NCBI GenBank assembly: GCA_032716605.1
Contig: CM064517.1
Location: 19,102,100-19,166,099 of the forward strand
Source of the DNA: Paralithodes platypus
Taxonomy: Eukaryota; Arthropoda; Malacostraca; Decapoda; Lithodidae
Length of the DNA: 64,000 nucleotides
Reading direction: 5' to 3'
Shown: positions 1 through 8,981 of the stretch, one piece after another
Position numbering within the stretch: position 1 is the stretch's first letter
Layout of the letters: the number at the start of each line of letters is the position of its first letter
Notes under the pieces: generated by a model
What the model was told of the DNA's origin: nothing
Seen by the model: the letters and a program-made list of their open reading frames with translations, nothing else
Databases searched by the model: none
Translations under genes and position numbers: made by a program

Positions 1-668
1 AGGACATTTGTGTCACTTGACGAAGAAATCTTCAGGAATCTATATACAGCGCTGGTTAGGCCGCACCTGGAATATGCAAACCAGGTGTGGGCTCCATATA
101 TGGTAAAGGATATAGAAGCAGTGGAGAAAGTGCAGAGGAGAGCTAGCAAGCTGTACCAACGTTGAAGAACGCGGGCTATGAGCAGAGGTTGAGGACACTG
201 GGGCTTCCGACACTGGCATATAGGAGAAAGAGAGGGGATATGATAGAGACTTTTAAGATAGTGTCAGGAAAGTACGATGAGGATGTGTGTGAAGGTATCT
301 TCTTGATGCGGGAGGGAACAAGAACGAGAGGACACTCTAAGAAAATTTACAAAGAAAGAAATAGGCTTGAGAAGGCAAAGAACTCATTTTGTGATAGAGT
401 GGTAAATGAGTGGAACGCACTGCCCCAGTATGTAGTCGATTCCGAATCAATAAGGGAGTTTGAAAGTAATCTTGATAAAGCATGGGGAAGACAAGATTTG
501 AAGTTTGATTATAAAACAAAAATACAGAATAGTAAAAATGTTGCGTCTGCTACCGCCGCCGCCAACACCGTGAACGACCGCAGCAGTGCAAGTACTGGTA
601 CTGAGCTGGATACACAGGCATAGTTTGCCTTTTTCCAGAGGATCTACTGTAAGAAACTGTAAGAAAAT
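1..668 (+). pseudogene. LINE reverse transcriptase C-terminal fragment (CR1/jockey-like)
   Basis: The first reading frame encodes the typical post-RT motif (LVRPHLEYANQVW, then VEKVQRRASK) and stops near base 165. The homologous region continues in another frame at 162-623 with LGLPTLAYRRKRGDMIETFK and a VVNEWNALP block. One frameshift near 160 therefore breaks the gene. The same block order occurs in the CR1-type copy at 9.2-10.5 kb ([22 protein letters not shown]), so this is a related but distinct LINE. A short duplicated tail (ACTGTAAGAA twice, about 647-668) may be the 3' terminus. The 5' part lies outside the window or is lost. Non-functional relic. Confidence 0.8.
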
Positions 669-748
669 ATCAAATGCTGGTCATTGATTGGCTGCTGGCT
701 TTAGTACCACAAATATTATAAATCATTATTTCCTCAAATATATTAATG

Positions 749-1380
749 TCTATCTATCTATCTATCTATATGCTCAGGCCCAAACCCCATTTTGGGGGTA
801 GCCGACTCAAGACAGAGCAAGAACAGGGAAAACACAAAAACAACATAAAACAACGAATAAACACAGATAAAAACAACGAATAAACACAGATAAAAACACA
901 CAAATTCACACACATCTAGGTCACCCAGGAGAAGACCCAGAGACCAGGGTCACCAAGGTCGCTCCAGCACTCCCCCGGCCCCCGACCACCCGGAGAGGTT
1001 CTGATCTCGGCAGGCAGACATGCAGCGGAGCCAAAGCCACAAGCCCTCCCACCACACTTCCAGGCGCACCCTTCATATTAATCGTCTCCCCGGGCCAGGC
1101 GCCTGATGGACTATTATCTAGTCCAACTTACGACCGACCCCTTACTCCAAATGACCACGTGTTCACTCAACTATTCACAAGCATTCTCCATTCACTCCTG
1201 TCCACCACCACTTCCCCTGCCTGATCTATAGTCATTCCTCTATCATCCAAAGCTTTTCTTACACAGTCTCTCCATCTCAATGGGGGTCTTCCTGCCCTTC
1301 TATCTCCCCTTGTACCTGACTCACATATTCTCTTTGTAAGCCTTTCATCTCCCATTCGTTCAATGGATATTAATGTACTG
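749..1380 (-). mobile_element. RTE-like LINE 3' end with (TATC)n tail
   Basis: Read on the minus strand, 1400-1167 gives ERMGDERLTKRICESGTRGDRRAGRPPLRWRD in pieces. This is the GRP..RW.D C-terminal signature of RTE-type LINEs. It is followed by a 3' UTR closely matching the one at about 20780-21150 (same GGCGCCTGGCCC, TCTGCCGG and GACCTAGATGTG blocks). The element ends in a (TATC)n run at 749-769, the microsatellite-type tail usual for RTE elements. It is 5'-truncated; a pogo-like MITE starts directly next to it. Confidence 0.75.
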
Positions 1381-1382
1381 TA

Positions 1383-2303
1383 CAGTAAAACCTCTCCCAT
1401 CCAGACTAATTGGGGGAGAACCCTGTCTGGATCTGCCGAAAGTCAGGACATATATTCAGCCATCCAGACAAATCCGGATGGCTGAAACATGAGTCCGGAT
1501 ATCTAACTTAAGCAACCAGACTTAGGTTTCAGCCATCAAAACAAATCCGGATGGCTGAAACATGAGTCCGGATATCTAACTTAAGCAACCAGACTTAGGT
1601 TTCAGCCATCCAGACAAATCCGGATGGCTGACATACAAGTCCGGATAACTAACACTGGATGTAAATAATATGTGTAGAAACTTGTATTAGTCTCGTTCGT
1701 ATCCGGATTGATCTGCCATTGTCAAGGGGTTTGCCGCTTAGAGACGAAATCCGAGTGAATCCGAAATCCGATCGTCATATGCGCAAGATGCTGCCGCCAT
1801 CTTTGTATGACGTCAACACTAGGCAGACACTTACAGTCCACTCGTCTTTGTGTTGAAAATCCAGCTGTTTGCAAGTTTTTTTTGTGCCTGAATCTCTCAT
1901 CTCTCGTGTTTATTATAACCTCTAGTACATCTAATGATAAGGATGGTGGGCCTGGTGGTAGCAGTGAATGAAATTACCATCAAAACAAAGCAAAGACCAG
2001 TCAAGTGTGCCTACCATGTCGAACGAAAGCCACAGAAATTGACGATAAGTTAGGCTAGGCTATATATGACAATGATATAAAGTCTGTGTGGTAAGTACAT
2101 GTACTGTAATCTCCTTATAATATGTATTTATTATTATTCTCCTCACAATATGAATATTGGATGCATTTGGGGGAAAATGGGTACTTGAGGGGTGACTATT
2201 TGGACGAATTTGGAACCAATTACCATTTTTCCCATAAGAACAATGCCCCAATCTTCGTAGGTTTTTTCGGCACCAATTATCCGCGAAGATCGGTGCTCCA
2301 CTG
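1383..2303. mobile_element. pogo/Tigger-like MITE
   Basis: The element starts TA|CAGTAAAACC and ends in GGTGCTCCACTG|TA, so both ends are CAGT-type with a TA duplication, the hallmark of Tc1/mariner-pogo elements. The two terminal sequences are similar but not identical (left CAGTAAAACCTCTCCC, right CAGTGGAGCACCGATC inverted). The interior matches, in reverse orientation, the interior of the pogo-like element at 16105-17254 (shared ATGACGTCA...AAGATG region and the TTTGTCCATG-adjacent block). No transposase is encoded. Confidence 0.65.
1457..1660. repeat. 73-bp tandem repeat inside the MITE
   Basis: About 2.7 copies of a 73-bp unit start at 1457, 1530 and 1603 (each begins CAGCCATC and contains AATCCGGATGGCTGA, itself a short palindrome around TCCGGA). 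The third copy is diverged and partial. Confidence 0.85.
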
Positions 2304-2445
2304 TATAAGCATTTAAAGGAATAGAAATGAATGTTGGTGATATTTTATTAGTTACCGTACTTCCTACCCCACTCTCACATAGCATGAATAGTTTCTGCTT
2401 CTTTCCATAGGTTCGTGCTCAATTCAACCCAATTCAATGTTGCGT

Positions 2446-3372
2446 CAGGGGCTAGAGGATCTTTGACGAAAATCATAGACTTTGAATGTGCAGTGTGCAA
2501 GGGAGAACTTGTGTTAAATGATCAGCCTGTTAGTGATGATTTCGGCAGTGTAGCGCTGGAGTGTGAATAAATTCTGATATTAGGGCGATACGGTTTCTGC
2601 CGGAGGTGTCACTGAAGCTGGCTCCATTGCTAGAGTCAGAAGTGGCTGGGGGGGGGGGGGGGGGGGGTTTAGAGAGCTGTTGCCACTCCTGACCATGAGA
2701 GGACTCCCACCTCACCTTAGGGAAGGTGTATACCTCGTGTTGGTAGTGCGAGGACCAGTGGCGTATATTCTGGGTGCGTTAGGTGTGCTGTGCACACCCA
2801 TAGAAGACAGAAGAGAGCGTAATAAGTATTAATAATGTAGAGGGAAACTACTATTCCTTGTTATTTTTAATATTTTTGAGACCTGTTATGAAATATTGTG
2901 ATCATTATTCTGAAGAAGCATTGCACACCCTATAATTAGTTGTATCGTAGTATGGCATAGGGCGGATGGAATAGTAAGGGGACATCGCCAAAATCAAAGG
3001 GCCTAAGGTGAGCTATTCGACTCCCGCACACTCCCAGCGTTCGTTTTCGTGGCTGAAGTAATATACTGTATTCAGTATGTATTATCACATCCTTGCCATT
3101 CACTGTACAGTATATTCATAATATAATAATATTAAAGGCTTGTAAGAGTAAATAATTTGATTTTAAATTTAATATTAGTTTCACATTCAAAAAAATAAAA
3201 ATAGAGTGGTCTAAGCCTGATGCAGCTAACAAACATGTGAATCTCGCATCTATGCAGTGTCGCCATACTGTATTAGCTACTTTATCGCTAGATGTAGAGG
3301 TATTTTCGTCAATCTAGCAGTCCTTGACAGGGTCGCCTGGAAAGCCGCCACTTAGGGCGTGAGACTTTAACC
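2446..3372 (+). pseudogene. Fragment of LINE family Q (zinc-finger and C-terminus), interrupted
   Basis: Bases 2446-2570 encode FECAVCKGELVLND, matching the Cys-rich region of the larger copy at 25.2 kb (FECVVCKGKLVLND). Bases 2580-2750 match the following FRELLP.LTM segment, with a long G run (about 2648-2667) disrupting the frame. The extreme C-terminus (VLDRVAWKA, 3312-3345) appears only after about 540 unmatched bases (2760-3300), so something has inserted or the copy is rearranged. Heavily decayed. Confidence 0.6.
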
Positions 3373-3810
3373 ACATTCTCTGTGGCCAAAAAGAAGATCA
3401 AGTTTGTTGGAGGAGAGGTAGTGTTCAACTGAGTATAAGTTAAAATGTAAAACTTGCAAACTAAACAAACCAAAATTGGGACAAGGACAATATAAAGTCA
3501 AATTAAATTATCAAAATCGCTATGTGGAAACAACGTTTACTAAAATGAAAATTATTAAATAAAAGAACACAATCCACCACATAGGGTGTACATTACTACA
3601 TGAGCAAGTTAATCTGTTTCCCAAGCAAACTAATCGCACATATAACATATAACATATAACATATAACAGGAAAGGCCACGAATGTTGCAGAGGTGGATAG
3701 TGAGACTGTCAGAGGATCATTGGGTAAGTGTCCGTGTGTGCTGTAGGGCTATTTATGCACCCACCCCCCAGGGATTACGGGGCTGGGTACGGTATTGTGT
3801 TATATATACA

Positions 3811-3811
<1 letters not shown>
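3373..3811. other. Unassigned AT-rich stretch with a short tandem repeat
   Basis: No gene seen. Bases 3639-3667 are a small (ATATAAC)n tandem array. The stretch ends at the TA microsatellite next to the RTE element. Confidence 0.6.
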
Positions 3812-3878
<67 letters not shown>

Positions 3879-3895
3879 ATATCTATCTATCTATT
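3812..3895. repeat. (TA)n microsatellite grading into (ATCT)n
   Basis: About 65 bases of TA dinucleotides run into ATCT tetramers that are the 3' tail of the minus-strand RTE element. The matching TA tract at the element's other end (7085-7147) suggests insertion within a pre-existing TA array. Confidence 0.9.
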
Positions 3896-6113
3896 GCCTG
3901 ACGCCGTGATCCCCGAAGGGGTGGCCACGAACGAACCGCCCCCATGCACCTCTGTCCCCAGTCAGTCGACGCCCCTCCCCCCAACCAGCACCGCCTTCGT
4001 TCATGTAGTTCCTCACTCCATCCTTCCACCTCATATTCGGTCTACCTCTCCCCCTCTGTCCCTCCACCTCGCTCTCGTACACCCTCTTAGTCATTCTCTC
4101 GCTTTCCATACGTTCCATATGGCCGAACCATCTCAAGTTGTTCCTTTTCACACTTTCCAGCACATCTACCTCCACACCACACCTCCTTCTTACTTCCTCA
4201 TTAGTCTGTCTATCCCTCCATGTAACTCTGCACGCACTCCTTAAGTAATTCATTTCCACTGCTCTCACTCTTGGTCTGAGTCTCTCAACCAACGTCCATG
4301 CTTCGCTTCCGTAAGTCAGTGTCGGAATTACCACACTGTCATGCAAGGACTTCTTCACTTCCATACTGACCACCCTATTTCTTGTTACTGCTTTTAGCGT
4401 TCCTACAACCCTCTTCCCCTGTTGTACCCTCTCCCGCACCTCTTCATCCATAGTCCCATCTTTACTCAACACACTGCCCAGATACTTAAAAGAGTTGACG
4501 ATCTCCATAGCCTGACCGTTCAGCTTCACCTCACACTCTGTGACTTCACCCCTTTCGAAGACCATAACCTTGCTCTTCCCCGTATTTACCTTCAAATTCC
4601 GTTTTTCGCACACTGTTCCAAACTCATTTACCAGACCCTGCAACTCCCATTCATTATCACTCATCAGAACTGTATCATCCGCAAACAGCAGTATAGGTAG
4701 CTTCCACTCAATTCCCTCCCTTTTCAGCGATACACCAACATCCACTGCTCTTGATAGTATTTCTTTCATAACTCCATCCATATATACAGTAAACAACCAC
4801 GGGGACATCACACACCCCTGTTTCAAACCAACATTCAGGTCAAAGAACTCGCTCTGCTCACTCTCCACACGTACTGCCGCCTTTGCACCCTCATACATGC
4901 TCTTCACTGCTTTCAGCAACTTGCCCTCTACTCCGTATATTCTAAGTACTTTCCACAAACCTTCTCTATCCACTCTGTCATAGGCCTTCTCCAAGTCCAT
5001 AAAGGCAACATACACCTTTTGTTTCTTCTCCAGATACTTCTCCACAACACAATTCAGGGTAAAAATCTGATCTACACATCCTCTTCCCTTCCTAAAACCT
5101 CCCTGCTCGTCGCCTATCCATTTCTCCGTTCTCACTCTCACTCTCTCAATCACTACCCTACTGTATACCTTCCCTACTACGCTTAGAAGACATATTCCTC
5201 GGTGGTTACCACACACTCCTCTTTCCCCTTTGCCCTTATATAGGGGGACTATTATGCCAGTCTTCCAGTCATCGGGTGCACTCCCCTTCTCCCATGCTAG
5301 TTTGCACATTTTCCATACCCATTCTATCACTATCTCACCACCATACCTCAACATTTCCCCACACACTCCATCTGTTCCTGGTGCTTTCCCCAACTTCACT
5401 CTTTTCATGGCTTCCCACACTTCTGACCTCCTGATCCCCACCTCCTCCTCCACTACTTCTCTTCTCCCTCCCATACCATATCCAGCTATGTTTGCTGGCT
5501 CTTCATTCCTTTCATTTAGCAACTCACTGAAGTACTCCCTCCATCTTTCGACTCTCTCTTGCTTCTCGGCTAGCATTCTCCCATTCTTATCTTTCACACC
5601 CTTACTGTTTCCCTTGCTACCTTCCCTAACTTTCTTGACTTCTTTCCAGAACAGTTTCTTACTCTCCCTCCATTTTACACTCAGATTCCTTCCAAATTCC
5701 TCATCTACTCTTCTCTTACTTTCCTTCACTACTCTCTTCACCACCCTCTTACTCGCCACGTACCTCGCTCGTTTCTGTCTCTCGGAATCTTCATTCCCTC
5801 TACTACCCAACCACTCTCTATATGCTTTCTTCTTTTCTTCCACAGCTATTCTTACCTCTTCTGTCCACCATGCTGTACCTTTCACTCCCCTCCCTCTTCT
5901 CCTCACTCCACACACCTCCTCACATGCTGCACAGATCTCATCCTTAAACACCTTGCTCATCTCCTCCACTTCCTCCATAACTTCCAGGTCGAACCCCCTA
6001 GTCGTCTTTCCACTGCTCTCCTGTACTCCTCCCTGATTTCCTCCTCCTGCAACCTCTCCACCCTCCTCACCATTCCACCCTCCTCTCGCCTCCCTCCCGC
6101 TCTCCTCACCCAC
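3891..6113 (-). CDS. RTE LINE ORF, reverse transcriptase half
   Basis: The 740-residue frame carries a complete reverse transcriptase: a LGKAPGTDGVCGE block, GFRKGRGCVDQIF, the first catalytic Asp in AFMDLEKAYDRV (about residue 370), GLKQGCVMSPWLF, and the catalytic pair in LLFADDTVLM (about 474). It ends with the RTE C-terminal blocks FGHMERMESERMTKRVYE and GRGRPNMRWKDGVRNYM. The first roughly 40 residues are out-of-frame translation of the endonuclease linker; genuine homology begins near GFDLEVMEEVEEM. Apart from the frameshift to the endonuclease half, no stop interrupts it. It acts on the element's own RNA. Confidence 0.92.
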   Translation of the reverse strand: MGEESGREARGGWNGEEGGEVAGGGNQGGVQESSGKTTRGFDLEVMEEVEEMSKVFKDEICAACEEVCGVRRRGRGVKGTAWWTEEVRIAVEEKKKAYREWLGSRGNEDSERQKRARYVASKRVVKRVVKESKRRVDEEFGRNLSVKWRESKKLFWKEVKKVREGSKGNSKGVKDKNGRMLAEKQERVERWREYFSELLNERNEEPANIAGYGMGGRREVVEEEVGIRRSEVWEAMKRVKLGKAPGTDGVCGEMLRYGGEIVIEWVWKMCKLAWEKGSAPDDWKTGIIVPLYKGKGERGVCGNHRGICLLSVVGKVYSRVVIERVRVRTEKWIGDEQGGFRKGRGCVDQIFTLNCVVEKYLEKKQKVYVAFMDLEKAYDRVDREGLWKVLRIYGVEGKLLKAVKSMYEGAKAAVRVESEQSEFFDLNVGLKQGCVMSPWLFTVYMDGVMKEILSRAVDVGVSLKREGIEWKLPILLFADDTVLMSDNEWELQGLVNEFGTVCEKRNLKVNTGKSKVMVFERGEVTECEVKLNGQAMEIVNSFKYLGSVLSKDGTMDEEVRERVQQGKRVVGTLKAVTRNRVVSMEVKKSLHDSVVIPTLTYGSEAWTLVERLRPRVRAVEMNYLRSACRVTWRDRQTNEEVRRRCGVEVDVLESVKRNNLRWFGHMERMESERMTKRVYESEVEGQRGRGRPNMRWKDGVRNYMNEGGAGWGEGRRLTGDRGAWGRFVRGHPFGDHGVRQ

Positions 6114-7006
6114 TTCTTTTGTATCCTAACCTTAGCTACCACTACATAATGATCAGACAGACCCCCTCCAATACCCCTATACACCCTAGCATCCATCACA
6201 GATTTCTTCATTCGTTCATCCACACATACATAATCAATCAATGACTTTCGTTCCACCACTGTCTTATCCTTCATCGTCAACATCCGTTTCCACGTGTACC
6301 TGTGGATCATTCTGTGTCGGAAGAAGGTGTTGGCTATCCACATCCTCCTCCCCACACATACGTCCACAAGTGCACTACCATTCCCATTCACCTCTGATGG
6401 TACCCCCCACCCTCCCACCACTCCCTCAACTTTCCTATCACCCACCTTACCATTCATATCCCCAATCAGAAATATTCTTTCGTTCTTGTCAAACTTCTCC
6501 AGGCACGCCTCCACATTCATCCAGAACTCCTCTTTCTTTCTTTCAAGTATATCCTCTGTCGGGGCATACACGCATACAATCACCCACGTTTGTATTCCTA
6601 CTTTCATTCTCACCCACACAATCCTTGAACCCACAGACCCATACTCTCTTACACATTCCTTCCATTTGCTACTTACAAACAAACATGCACCTTCTCTCGC
6701 TGTTCCTTCACTCACTCCAGCACACACACCCATTCCACACTCCCACTCTCTCACATCTGAACCTTTCCATTTGGTCTCTGTCATTCCACATACATCCAGC
6801 CTGGCATTCACTAACACTTCCAGAACCTCTCTCTCTTTTGTGCCATCATTCATGCCACTAACATTCCACGTAGCCATTCTCAGAATGTCCGAAGGCATGT
6901 CCTTAGTCGGTCGTGGTTCGTCAACGTTGGTTCCGTCCGCATCCGAGGCTGTTCGTTCGTTTTTCCTTGCTTCGATATTTTTTCCGGGTGGGGGTCGCAA
7001 GCCCAC
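5957..7006 (-). CDS. RTE LINE ORF, apurinic-type endonuclease half
   Basis: This frame encodes an APE-like endonuclease that nicks target DNA for target-primed reverse transcription. Catalytic blocks appear in order: MATWNVSGMN (about residue 44), TETKWKG (about 77), VCVYAPTED (about 146), IGDMNGKVGD (about 183), an NTFFRHR...YTW block, LIDYVCVDE, and GGLSDHYVVVAKV (about 287). All are intact. A 43-residue leader precedes the first block. The frame continues beyond the domain into an Arg/Glu-rich linker and then stops. The RT continues in the frame of the overlapping downstream ORF, so a one-base change in the run of five G (minus strand, near 5994-5998) most simply explains the split. Confidence 0.9.
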   Translation of the reverse strand: MGLRPPPGKNIEARKNERTASDADGTNVDEPRPTKDMPSDILRMATWNVSGMNDGTKEREVLEVLVNARLDVCGMTETKWKGSDVREWECGMGVCAGVSEGTAREGACLFVSSKWKECVREYGSVGSRIVWVRMKVGIQTWVIVCVYAPTEDILERKKEEFWMNVEACLEKFDKNERIFLIGDMNGKVGDRKVEGVVGGWGVPSEVNGNGSALVDVCVGRRMWIANTFFRHRMIHRYTWKRMLTMKDKTVVERKSLIDYVCVDERMKKSVMDARVYRGIGGGLSDHYVVVAKVRIQKKWVRRAGGRREEGGMVRRVERLQEEEIREEYRRAVERRLGGSTWKLWRKWRR

Positions 7007-7084
7007 CGACCCAACCTCTTTAGTCGCCTCTTACGACACGCAGAAGGCACGTGGGGCATATTCTATTCCCTAACCCCCAGGGGG

Positions 7085-7086
7085 TA

Positions 7087-7147
<61 letters not shown>
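7085..7147. repeat. (TA)n microsatellite
   Basis: About 60 bases of TA repeats at the 5' end of the RTE element, the partner of the tract at 3812. Confidence 0.9.
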
Positions 7148-7151
<4 letters not shown>

Positions 7152-8014
7152 TAGTGGCCCCTCCATCATTGACGATTATGCCTATTACATAAGGCCTCCT
7201 CTTCAAACGCTCATTTACCGTAGTTTGAATCTACCGCGCAGAACATAAAACATTTGAGGAGCCTTCATCATGAGCGCACGCAACCTCACTCATGGTTCTG
7301 TCATTATGAAATTGGGTTCTCACTACGAAAAAACTTCGTAACAAATAATAAATAAAAAGAAAATAAGAATAACTATTCATAAGCTTTCCATATACTTGTG
7401 GATGTACTTGTGTGGATATTTGACCAGACGCTGACTTCAGGCGTCATACTTCCTTCTTCTCTGCTCTGCGCTCAACCTGCCCTGACGTGTCTCCCCACGC
7501 TCCGCTGATTCCGCATTTGCTGCGTCCCTCGTGAGTTTTTTCTCATTTGTTTACTCTGGGATGTATCGAGTAAGGTTAGGATATGCGTAGCAGGAGTGTC
7601 ATGGGCGGGTTTCCCGCAGTTCAGTGGATTTGGGTCGTGTGTTTGGGACGCCTATTTCGGGTGTACCCTCGTGGTCCCGTGGTGGACGCGTGAAACGTTT
7701 TTCGCGGCTAGCTAGCCTAGTTATTTAGTTGGCTTTAATTACGTGTATCAGGCTTCTCCTTATCTTTCTGATGAAGTTGCCTTATTTGTTTGTATACTGA
7801 CGTTCCTGGCGTATTTTTCTTCACTTAGTGAAGTTTTTTCTGGGTCCCGAGTCAGTGCATCCCTCTCCCGGGATTTTTTCTACGATGTTGTGATGGCGGC
7901 TGTTCCTGTTGTGATATGATACAGTGCTTTTTGTTTATATTACGACGTGATTAAGTGATGTTTCCGTCTGCTTAGGCCTAGCCAGCCACTCGTAGCTTTT
8001 TTACATGTACAGTA
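7148..8014. other. Unassigned stretch
   Basis: No open frame, terminal repeat or RNA feature recognised. It ends at the target duplication of the truncated RTE copy. Confidence 0.5.
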
Positions 8015-8024
8015 CTGTACAAGT

Positions 8025-8657
8025 CTATCTATCTATCTATTGCCTGACGCCGTGATCCCCGAAGGGATGGCCACGAACGAACCGCCCCCATGCACCTCTG
8101 TCCCCAGTCAGTCGACGCCCCTCCCCCCCAACCAGCACCGCCTTCGTTCATGTAGTTCCTCACTCCATCCTTCCACCTCATATTCAGTCTACCTCTCCCC
8201 CTCTGTCCCTCCACCTCGCTCTCGTACACCCTCTTAGTCATTCTCTCGCTTTCCATACGTTCCATATGGCCGAACCATCTCAAGTTGTTCCTTTTCACAC
8301 TTTCCAGCACATCTACCTCCACACCACACCTCCTTCTTACTTCCTCATTAGTCTGTCTATCCCTCCATGTAACTCCGCACGCACTCCTTAAGTAATTCAT
8401 TTCCACTGCTCTCACTCTTGGTCTGAGTCTCTCAACCAACGTCCATGCTTCGCTTCCGTAAGTCAGTGTCGGGATTACCACACTGTCATGCAAGGACTTC
8501 TTCACTTCCATACTGACCACCCTATTTCTTGTTACTGCTTTTAGCGTTCCTACAACCCTCTTCCCCTGTTGTACCCTCTCCCGCACCTCTTCATCCATAG
8601 TCCCATCTTTACTCAACACACTGCCCAGATACTTAAAAGAGTTGACGATCTCCATAG
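8025..8657 (-). mobile_element. 5'-truncated RTE copy with 10-bp target duplication
   Basis: The sequence starts (minus-strand 5') at MEIVNSFKYLGSV and runs to the element's 3' end and (TAGA)n tail. Compared with 3877-4520 it differs by about four substitutions and one base in a C run. CTGTACAAGT flanks it on both sides (8015-8024 and 8658-8667), a textbook 5'-truncated target-primed insertion. The remaining 208-residue frame carries the C-terminal blocks (FGHMERMESERM, GRGRLNMRWKDG) but no RT catalytic site, so it is dead on arrival. Confidence 0.95.
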
Positions 8658-8667
8658 CTGTACAAGT

Positions 8668-8980
8668 GTTATTGATTTATTGTATAAATATGTTCTACTG
8701 TGTCATGTGTGTCCTGGATTAGTTGTGTTTTGGCTTTATCCAGGGACTCTTTGTGTATATCAGATTGCATCTGGTTAGTGTGGGTTGCCTTTTCCGGCGG
8801 GTTTTCTTGACTGCGCCGAGAAAATCCGGCCGGTTGCCGAGTTTTAATCACGCGTGGTTAAAATAGGCTAGTTTCCCCCGGCGAGTGGTGGCTTGAGGGC
8901 TCTCCAGGAACTGCGTCTCTGTAGTGGAGACTGTGTTCAGGCTTACTGTGTGTTTCCCGGCGGGTTGGCTATACCCATTT
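8668..8980. other. Unassigned stretch
   Basis: GC-richer than its surroundings (several CCGGC motifs). No gene or repeat structure recognised. Confidence 0.4.
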
Positions 8981-8981
8981 A

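Larger units (their letters stand above)
3877..7084 (-). mobile_element. Nearly full-length RTE-clade LINE (about 3.2 kb)
   Basis: Length, a single APE endonuclease plus RT coding region, the short 5' leader and the (TAGA)n-type 3' tail all fit the RTE clade. The 5' leader at 6900-7084 contains a conserved block near CGTGCCTTCTGCGTGTCG. Both ends border (TA)n tracts, so a target duplication cannot be read. A 633-bp copy at 8025-8657 is more than 99% identical by eye, which implies recent activity. The only clear coding lesion is one frameshift between the endonuclease and RT frames. Confidence 0.92.

Noticed and set aside
1457..1660. CRISPR-like array
   Set aside because: Contiguous 73-bp tandem units without unique spacers, in a eukaryotic MITE.
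2754..2960. hAT-like start CAGTGGCG near 2757
   Set aside because: No matching right end or 8-bp duplication could be found.
3682..4244. Frames containing long Tyr-Ile repeats
   Set aside because: Translation of the TA microsatellite.
5957..6113. Programmed frameshifting between RTE endonuclease and RT
   Set aside because: RTE elements normally have one continuous frame, and no slippery site with a following structure is apparent; a one-base change in a G run is simpler.
5230..6861. Long plus-strand open frames rich in Ser, Pro, Leu and Phe opposite the RTE element
   Set aside because: They are complements of the Glu/Lys/Arg-rich minus-strand endonuclease-RT gene, whose catalytic motifs are unambiguous.
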